Part shown: in pieces, positions 12,836 through 17,820 of the stretch
How positions within the stretch are numbered: the first letter of the stretch is position 1
Layout: the number at the start of each line of letters is the position of its first letter
Assembly: GCA_040756085.1 (NCBI GenBank)
Contig: JBFMAE010000104.1
Span: 1 to 17,820, forward strand
Direction: 5' to 3'
Source of the DNA: JBFMAE01 sp040756085
Lineage (GTDB): Bacteria; Desulfobacterota; BSN033; UBA1163
DNA: 17,820 nt
The notes under the pieces: generated by a model
Database searches by the model: none
Told to the model about the DNA's origin: nothing
The model's input: the letters and a program-made list of their open reading frames with translations, nothing else
Position numbers and translations under genes: made by a program

Positions 12836-14386
12836 ATGAAGGTAGCGACCGCTGAACAGATGCAGGAATTGGATCGAAAGGCTATTGAGGGATACCGGAT
12901 TCCCGGCATTGTCCTCATGGAAAATGCAGGAAGGGGAGCCGCCGAAGTGATCATGAACACCTTCCCTAATCTTCATAAAAAGAGGATCGCCATCGTCGCC
13001 GGAAAGGGAAATAACGGAGGGGATGGCTTTGTGATCGCCCGACACCTTTTGAATCGCGGGATCTCCGTGAAGGTCTTCCTGCTCACCGAGCCAAAGGCTC
13101 TCCGGGGGGATGCGGAGACCAATTATCACATCTTCTCCCGAATGAAGGGGGAAATCATCCCTGTCCCCTCCTCCAAGGATTACCTGAAAATGAAAAAGGA
13201 TCTGGAAAAGTTCGACCTCCTGATCGACGGCATTTTCGGTACGGGGCTCGATGCCGAGGTCAGAGGATATTACAGAGAGGTCATTGACCACCTCAATACA
13301 CTTCAGAAGCCGATTGTCTCCATCGACATTCCCTCGGGGTTGGATGCCAATACCGGCAAACCGCTCGGCACGGCGATCCGGGCCTCCCTCACCGTGACTT
13401 TCGGCCTACCGAAAGTAGGACATCTCATCTCTCCAGGACTCGATTATGTGGGAGAGGTGAAAGTTATCGATATCGGTATCCCCAACAGGCTGGGGGAGGA
13501 GGAGAAGAGTCAGACTTATCTCCTGGAGGACGAAAAGATCAGAAGATGGCTATCCACTCCCCGACGCCCAGAAACCCATAAAGGAGATTATGGCCACCTT
13601 TTAGTCATCGCCGGATCGATCGGCAAAACCGGAGCAGCGACCATGGCCTGCGAGGCTGCCCTCCGGATGGGAGCGGGGCTGGTCACCCTGGCCATTCCAA
13701 AGAGCCTCAATGCGATCATGGAGGTGAAATTGACAGAGGTGATGACAGAACCTCTTCCGGAAACCCCCAAACAGACCCTTAGCCTCCGGGCTTTTAGCTC
13801 TATCCGCCGCCTCTGTGAAAACAAAAGTGCTGTGATCATCGGTCCAGGCGTCGGGACGTTTAAGGAGACACAATCGCTCATTCTCAAACTGATCAATACA
13901 TTAAGTCTTCCCATCATCCTCGATGCCGATGGGCTGACCGCGCTGGCAACACAACCCAAAATTCTTCCCACCACGAATCGATCTCTTATCCTCACGCCCC
14001 ATCCAGGAGAGATGGCAAGGCTGATCCGATCCAATGCCAAAGAAGTTCAGGAGGACCGGATCGGTGTCAGCAGAAGTTTCTCTCAATCCCATCATGTCTA
14101 TCTCGTCCTCAAAGGGCATCGCACCCTGATCGCTACTCCCAAGGGCGAGGTCTTCATCAACCCGACAGGCAATCCGGGAATGGCCTCCGGAGGAACAGGG
14201 GATGTGCTCACTGGAATGATTGGCGGATTGATCTGCCAAGGAGTAGACGTTCTCCAATCCCTTCAGATATCTGTCTATCTTCATGGGCTGGCCGGGGATA
14301 GGATGGCACAGGAAATGGGGGAAAAATCTTTGGTTGCTACAGATATCATCAAAAAGATTCCCGCCCTTCTCCAGGAGGAGATTTGA
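12836..14386 (+). CDS. nnrDE: bifunctional NAD(P)H-hydrate epimerase / ADP-dependent NAD(P)H-hydrate dehydratase
   Basis: This metabolite-repair enzyme restores NADH and NADPH from their hydrated forms. The N-terminal YjeF_N (epimerase) domain covers about residues 1-220, with VAGKGNNGGDGFVIARHL (about 54-71) and SIDIPSGLDANTG. The C-terminal ribokinase-like dehydratase domain covers about 230-510, with GDYGHLLVIAGSIGKTGAAT, ILTPHPGEMARL and NPGMASGGTGDVLTGMIGG, the last carrying the ATP/ADP-site Asp. At 516 aa it is a normal full-length fusion. I chose ATG 12836 over the adjacent GTG 12833 because MKVATAEQMQELD is the usual start; AGAGGGAAA precedes it. It sits between acpS and, in related genomes, tsaE. 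Confidence 0.96.
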   Translation: MKVATAEQMQELDRKAIEGYRIPGIVLMENAGRGAAEVIMNTFPNLHKKRIAIVAGKGNNGGDGFVIARHLLNRGISVKVFLLTEPKALRGDAETNYHIFSRMKGEIIPVPSSKDYLKMKKDLEKFDLLIDGIFGTGLDAEVRGYYREVIDHLNTLQKPIVSIDIPSGLDANTGKPLGTAIRASLTVTFGLPKVGHLISPGLDYVGEVKVIDIGIPNRLGEEEKSQTYLLEDEKIRRWLSTPRRPETHKGDYGHLLVIAGSIGKTGAATMACEAALRMGAGLVTLAIPKSLNAIMEVKLTEVMTEPLPETPKQTLSLRAFSSIRRLCENKSAVIIGPGVGTFKETQSLILKLINTLSLPIILDADGLTALATQPKILPTTNRSLILTPHPGEMARLIRSNAKEVQEDRIGVSRSFSQSHHVYLVLKGHRTLIATPKGEVFINPTGNPGMASGGTGDVLTGMIGGLICQGVDVLQSLQISVYLHGLAGDRMAQEMGEKSLVATDIIKKIPALLQEEI

Positions 14387-14443
14387 TTCCGTCTTAAAAG
14401 TTTGTTAGGATTTTGAATAGCCAGCCTATTTCACTTTGCTAAA

Positions 14444-14575
14444 GTCAACCCTTCGACTCCCCAGCATAAATGCTGGGGCTTGCTCAGCCTGCCTGCCGCA
14501 GGCAGGGGTTGACCCTGAGAGGCCCTCTACAGCCCGCCTTAAAGGGCGGGGCTTGGCGGCCCTGAATGGGTCAAC
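14444..14575. repeat. multi-stem palindromic element with two competing outer stems
   Basis: There are three inner hairpins: CCCCAGCAT/ATGCTGGGG (14459-14467 with 14470-14478), CCTGCCTGC/GCAGGCAGG (14488-14496 with 14498-14506), and CCCGCCTT with AAAGGGCGGG (about 14533-14550). GTCAACCC (14444-14451) can pair with GGGTTGAC (14506-14513), enclosing the first two hairpins. The overlapping GTTGACCC (14508-14515) can instead pair with GGGTCAAC (14568-14575), enclosing the third. The two outer stems exclude each other. The element lies 28 bp before the next ATG. An open frame runs through it but looks repeat-derived, not coding. Confidence 0.75.
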
Positions 14576-14603
14576 ATTCACTTATGTTGCAGTGGAGCTC
14601 ACC

Positions 14604-15749
14604 ATGGATATGAGGAGTGAGATCAGGAAACTAGCCCGTATCGAAGAGGGCCCTTATCCTTTCCTATCTATCTATCTCGATACCAAATGGGGCGATGAGC
14701 AACAGCGGGAACGCATTCGCCTTTTTACCAAGAATCAATTGAAGAAGGGGTATGATCAACTCAAAGACCGGGAGGATTGGCAAAAGACCTTTATCAAAGA
14801 TCAAAAACAGACCGAAAGGTATGTGGAAGGGCTAGTCCGCCGGGTCTATGACGAGGAGGTGAATGGGCTCGCTATCTTCTCCTGCAGCGGTTCGGGAACT
14901 TTTCTCACTTACCCTTCCATCATTCCTTTTGAAAATGAATGTGTTATCTCCGATCTCCCCATATTACGACCTCTTGTCCGGCTTTCTTCACAATATCTGA
15001 ACACCTTGGTCGTTATGGTGGAAACGGATTCAGCGAAATTATTTGAAGTATCGATGGAAGGTCTCCTGGCTGAGCACTTCATCGAAAGCTATGTTCCCGG
15101 CCGTCATGACCAGGGAGGCTGGGCTCAGATGAGGTACCAGCGCCACATTAAAGATCACATGGATAAACATCATAAAGAGGTGGCTGAACAACTCACTCAA
15201 CTTTTTGATTCCGGAAAATGGAAACGAGTCCTTCTCATCGGCCAGGATCGAATTGTTGCCAATTTTAAGGCCTTCCTCCCTGAGCGGATCAAACTGCAAA
15301 TTGCAGATTCCTTTTCCATGGATTTTTCAAAGGATCGGTCAAAAATGCTGAGGCGACTTTTTGAACGGCTCCTGCAAAAGGAAAGAGAAGAAGTGTCTCA
15401 TCAGATTCAGGAGTTGAAGGAGAACCCCCCTCAAGGCGGATTAGCCACCTTTGGTCTGAATCGAACACTGGAGGCTTTGAATAAGGGACAGGTCCACACA
15501 CTTTTCCTTTTGACATCATTTTCCTTAATGGGTGGGAAATGCCGTCGATGTGGTTCTCTGGTCCTGATCCATCCTCCGGGTGATCCTTCCACCCCTTGTC
15601 CAATCTGCAAGGGAGAGATGAAGATTGTCCACCTCGAAGAAGAAATGGTGAGGTCAGCCCTCCGCCAGGATGGGGAAGTCAAATGGGTTGAAGAACATGA
15701 TATGTTGAAAGAGAACGATGGTGCAGGGGCCTCTTTAAGATTTCGTTAA
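14604..15749 (+). CDS. bacterial aeRF1/Vms1-like (baeRF) release-factor homologue with zinc ribbon
   Basis: The 381-aa protein resembles the bacterial archaeo-eukaryotic release-factor families related to eRF1, Pelota and Vms1. An N-terminal domain (about 1-130; PYPFLSIYLDT) leads into the eRF1 domain-2-like segment with the loop DQGGWAQMRYQRHIKDHMDKHHKEVA (169-194), equivalent to the GGQ loop but with Trp173 in place of Gln. RVLLIGQDRI (208-217) and the following part look like an L7Ae/eRF1 domain 3. It ends in a four-Cys zinc ribbon, CRRCG..CPICKG (Cys313, 316, 332, 335). Relatives are predicted to hydrolyse peptidyl-tRNA on stalled ribosomes; for this protein that is inference. I chose ATG 14604 (TGGAG 7 nt before it) and rejected a TTG 56 codons upstream whose sequence is the palindromic repeat. 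It is an addition to the usual nnrDE-tsaE neighbourhood. Confidence 0.75.
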   Translation: MDMRSEIRKLARIEEGPYPFLSIYLDTKWGDEQQRERIRLFTKNQLKKGYDQLKDREDWQKTFIKDQKQTERYVEGLVRRVYDEEVNGLAIFSCSGSGTFLTYPSIIPFENECVISDLPILRPLVRLSSQYLNTLVVMVETDSAKLFEVSMEGLLAEHFIESYVPGRHDQGGWAQMRYQRHIKDHMDKHHKEVAEQLTQLFDSGKWKRVLLIGQDRIVANFKAFLPERIKLQIADSFSMDFSKDRSKMLRRLFERLLQKEREEVSHQIQELKENPPQGGLATFGLNRTLEALNKGQVHTLFLLTSFSLMGGKCRRCGSLVLIHPPGDPSTPCPICKGEMKIVHLEEEMVRSALRQDGEVKWVEEHDMLKENDGAGASLRFR

Positions 15750-15812
15750 CCCTGCCGTTGAGTTAAATCGGGAGAGCGCCTTTTGAGGCCCATCAATGAA
15801 AGGAGGGACAAA

Positions 15813-16286
15813 ATGCTTATCGAAATGAAAGTGAAGTTTTTGACGTTCGACTCCACATCCAATGGGTTCGTCGTTCTCCTCATGGATCTGACGAATAAGA
15901 CAGGGCTTCCTATCTGGATCGGACCTTTTGAGGCCAATGCCATCGCCATGAAATTAAAGAAGATAGACTCCCATCGGCCGATGACCCATGATCTGATCCA
16001 TAAAATTTTAAATACCCTGGATTCTCGGGTGGTCAAAATCGTTGTCAATGACCTGAAGGAAAATACCTACTATGGTTTGATCTACCTCAACCGGAGAGGA
16101 GAAGAGATCATCATCGACTCCCGCCCCAGCGATGCTATTGCCATCGCACTCGCTGTGGATGCCCCGATCTTTGTGTCTGAACAGGTCATCGAAAAGGCGA
16201 GAACCATCGATATAGAGAAGGAAGGGGATCAATTGAAGGAATGGCTGGAAAATCTTAATCCAGAAGACTTTAAATATAAAGCGTAA
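15813..16286 (+). CDS. bifunctional nuclease domain (DUF151/BFN) protein
   Basis: The 157-aa protein is a stand-alone BFN/DUF151 domain. Diagnostic stretches are VVLLMD..TG.PIWIGPFEANAIAMKL (20-48), RPMTHDLIHKIL (55-66), YYGLIYL (86-92) and DSRPSDAIAIALAVDAPIFV (102-121). Plant members have DNase and RNase activity; bacterial members are mostly uncharacterised, so nuclease action here is inferred from the family. ATG 15813 has an excellent AGGAGGG (15801-15807), which rules out an upstream TTG at 15783. It follows the baeRF gene by 63 bp and may be cotranscribed. Together the two form an RNA/translation-linked pair set between nnrDE and tsaE. Confidence 0.9.
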   Translation: MLIEMKVKFLTFDSTSNGFVVLLMDLTNKTGLPIWIGPFEANAIAMKLKKIDSHRPMTHDLIHKILNTLDSRVVKIVVNDLKENTYYGLIYLNRRGEEIIIDSRPSDAIAIALAVDAPIFVSEQVIEKARTIDIEKEGDQLKEWLENLNPEDFKYKA

Positions 16287-16330
16287 TTCCAACCCAAAAA
16301 TTGCTGATCGCAGATCGCATTGGTTTATCC

Positions 16331-16400
16331 GGTTTCTTTAGTTTATTTAGTTTGTTTGGTTAACCAAATAGACCAGAGAAACCAAAGAAACTAAATTAAC
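16331..16400. repeat. A/T-rich heptad-periodic inverted repeat (TTTAGTT/CTTTGG words)
   Basis: A GTTTCTTTAGTT-type arm (16331-16360) meets its imperfect complement (16363-16400, with AACCAAAGAAACTAAATTAA) across a GGTTAACC centre (16358-16365). Short words repeat roughly every 7 nt in both arms, as in the G/C-richer repeats elsewhere. It lies between the BFN gene and tsaE and ends about 20 bp before the tsaE ATG. Confidence 0.65.
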
Positions 16401-16419
16401 TTAGAACCTGATTTCTTAA

Positions 16420-16908
16420 ATGAAAAAGGTGGTCATTCAGACCAAGAGTACCTCCGAAACCATTCAGTTAGGAAAACAGATTGGAGGCCACCTTCAGTCC
16501 GGGGATGTGGTGGCCCTAGCCGGTGAGCTGGGGACAGGAAAGACCCACTTTATCAAAGGACTGGCCGAAGGGGTGGGGGTTGGAAAATCCGATTATATTT
16601 CAAGCCCTTCTTTTACTCTGATCAATGAGTACACAGGGAGAATACCCTTTTACCATATCGACCTTTTCCGACTAAAGTCGGAGAAAGAGGCAGAAGAACT
16701 GGGTCTGGAAGAGTATTTTCAAGGGGGAGGAATTACGGCGATCGAATGGGCGGATAAAATTCCCTCCTTGCACCCGAAAGAAATACTCTGGATAAAAATC
16801 TGTTACACTGGGAAACATACCCGATCCATAGAAATCCTCGGTAAAGGAAAACGCTATCTGAAAATAGTGGAAGAACTCGAGGGTTCCAGGATTCAAGGGG
16901 TCAAGTGA
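16420..16908 (+). CDS. tsaE: tRNA threonylcarbamoyladenosine biosynthesis ATPase TsaE
   Basis: TsaE is the P-loop ATPase that works with TsaB and TsaD to make t6A at position 37 of ANN-decoding tRNAs. The 162-aa protein carries Walker A GELGTGKT (35-42), the diagnostic SPSFTLINEY (62-71), YHIDLFRL (78-85) and GITAIEWADK. ATG 16420 gives the normal N-terminus; no good Shine-Dalgarno is visible. The last nine residues (EGSRIQGVK) and the stop codon are encoded by the left arm of a heptad inverted repeat (16873-16972), so the C-terminal tail appears to be repeat-derived. It lies directly before lysC, as in Geobacter-type genomes. Confidence 0.95.
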   Translation: MKKVVIQTKSTSETIQLGKQIGGHLQSGDVVALAGELGTGKTHFIKGLAEGVGVGKSDYISSPSFTLINEYTGRIPFYHIDLFRLKSEKEAEELGLEEYFQGGGITAIEWADKIPSLHPKEILWIKICYTGKHTRSIEILGKGKRYLKIVEELEGSRIQGVK

Positions 16909-16972
16909 AACATCTAAGAATTTTCATCCAAAAACTTGAACCCATGAACCCTCGGACCCTTGAACCCTTTTT
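16873..16972. repeat. heptad-periodic inverted repeat overlapping the 3' end of tsaE
   Basis: The left arm 16873-16905 (7-mers AGGGTTC, CAGGATT, CAAGGGG, TCAAGTG) is in the tsaE reading frame. The right arm 16933-16972, read as reverse complement, gives GGGTTCA, AGGGTCC, GAGGGTT, CATGGGT, TCAAGTT. This is the same word family as 1716-1824. The spacer (16906-16932) starts with the tsaE stop codon. The right arm ends 9 nt before the lysC ribosome site. Confidence 0.8.
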
Positions 16973-16996
16973 AAATGAATGAGGGAGGGGCATGGA

Positions 16997-17820
16997 ATGG
17001 CTTTAGTGGTTCAAAAATATGGCGGTACCTCTGTGGGTGATACTGAGCGGATTAAAAATGTAGCCCGAAGGGTCCTCAATACCAAAAATCAGGGCCACGA
17101 GGTCGTGGTCGTCGTCTCGGCGATGGCTGGGGAAACGGACAAACTCATCCGTTTGGCCCAGCAGGTTACCCCATCCCCTGATGAAAGAGAAATGGATGTA
17201 CTCGTCTCGACAGGGGAGCAGGTTTCCATCGCTTTACTCACCATAGCCCTGAAGGCGATGGGCACGGATGCAAAATCCTATTTGGGATTCCAGATCAAGA
17301 TCGCCACGGACAGCGCCTTTGGCAAGGCCCGCATCACCGGTATCGAATCAGAGAAGGTGCTGAATGATCTAAAAAACGGGTGGATCGTTGTGGTGGCAGG
17401 GTTTCAGGGCGTGGATGAGTCATACAACATCACCACCCTTGGCCGAGGGGGATCGGATACGACGGCTGTTGCTATTGCAGCGGCCCTGAAAGCAGATGTC
17501 TGTGAAATCTATACCGATGTCGATGGGGTCTATACCACCGATCCCAACATCTGTCCGAAGGCGAGAAAGTTACCCAAGATCTCCTATGATGAGATGCTTG
17601 AGATGGCCAGCCTGGGTGCCAAGGTGTTGCAGATCCGTTCGGTAGAGTTTGCCAAAAAATATGATGTCCCCATTCATGTCAGATCATCGTTCAACGATAA
17701 TCCTGGGACGATCGTTTGCAAGGAGGACGAAGAGATGGAGAGAGTGGTTGTTTCCGGTGTCACTTACAATAAGAACGAGGCCAAGATCGAGGTCATGCGG
17801 ATCCCGGATATCCCCGGGGT
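16997..17820 (+). CDS. lysC: aspartate kinase (3' end outside the window)
   Basis: It phosphorylates aspartate, the committed step for lysine, threonine and methionine. The visible 274 codons contain the N-terminal KYGGTSVGD (7-15), VVVVVSAMAGETDKL, STGEQVSIALL, the AGFQGVDE and TTLGRGGSDTTAVAIAAAL blocks, and YTDVDGVYTTDPN. That completes the kinase domain of about 245 residues. The sequence is cut at the start of the first ACT domain (VVVSGVTYNKNEAKIEVMRIPDIPGV), where allosteric lysine/threonine control resides; the full protein is usually about 405 aa. ATG 16997 is preceded by GAGGGAGGGG (16981-16990). It is open to the right edge, with no stop. Confidence 0.97.
   Translation, partial: MALVVQKYGGTSVGDTERIKNVARRVLNTKNQGHEVVVVVSAMAGETDKLIRLAQQVTPSPDEREMDVLVSTGEQVSIALLTIALKAMGTDAKSYLGFQIKIATDSAFGKARITGIESEKVLNDLKNGWIVVVAGFQGVDESYNITTLGRGGSDTTAVAIAAALKADVCEIYTDVDGVYTTDPNICPKARKLPKISYDEMLEMASLGAKVLQIRSVEFAKKYDVPIHVRSSFNDNPGTIVCKEDEEMERVVVSGVTYNKNEAKIEVMRIPDIPG

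Noticed and set aside
14436..14603. N-terminal extension of the release-factor homologue from TTG 14436
   Set aside because: The 56 extra codons are palindromic repeat sequence; a proper ribosome site and family-like start occur at 14604.

Overview
The window is chromosomal bacterial housekeeping DNA with moderate GC and tightly packed genes, mostly on the + strand. The order ftsH-folP-glmM-pdxJ-acpS-nnrDE-...-tsaE-lysC is the arrangement I know from Geobacter-like anaerobes. Together with a heptose (LPS) gene, a DUF6485 protein and a remnant of an ADP-forming acyl-CoA synthetase, it points to an anaerobic, Gram-negative bacterium of the Desulfobacterota (old Deltaproteobacteria) type. This placement rests on gene order and protein motifs, not on a database search.

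Layout. (1) 140-4089, + strand: gmhA behind a promoter almost on top of its start codon; a deoxyhypusine-synthase-like protein; a small Cys-rich DUF6485 protein; a GalT/HIT-like protein; and a Ppx/GppA phosphatase whose start overlaps the galT-like gene. (2) 4118-6479, a rearranged accessory strip: a 3-hydroxyacyl-CoA dehydrogenase (- strand), the C-terminal stump of an ADP-forming acyl-CoA synthetase broken at the edge of an inverted-repeat element, a second 170-bp inverted-repeat element, and a Crp/Fnr-type regulator (- strand) with a 20-bp tandem duplication over its stop codon. (3) 6884-16908, + strand: ftsH, folP, glmM, pdxJ, acpS, nnrDE, a bacterial aeRF1/Vms1-like release-factor homologue, a bifunctional-nuclease (DUF151) protein and tsaE. 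(4) 16997-end: aspartate kinase, cut by the window edge.

The genes serve cell-envelope precursors (gmhA, glmM), cofactor and carrier supply (folP, pdxJ, acpS), metabolite repair (nnrDE), protein quality control (ftsH and perhaps the release-factor homologue), tRNA modification (tsaE) and amino-acid synthesis (lysC). No plasmid, phage, CRISPR or tRNA gene is visible.

The most unusual material is between the genes. Nearly every gap over about 60 bp carries structured repeat DNA of at least three kinds: heptad-periodic imperfect inverted repeats that start at or inside the upstream stop codon; C-rich/G-rich hairpins; and multi-stem cloverleaf-like palindromes, one lying exactly where cdaA-cdaR usually sit between folP and glmM. 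I found no clear new defence or mobile gene system. The best candidates for further attention are the repeat families, the GGW-loop release-factor homologue and the deoxyhypusine-synthase-like protein paired with gmhA.
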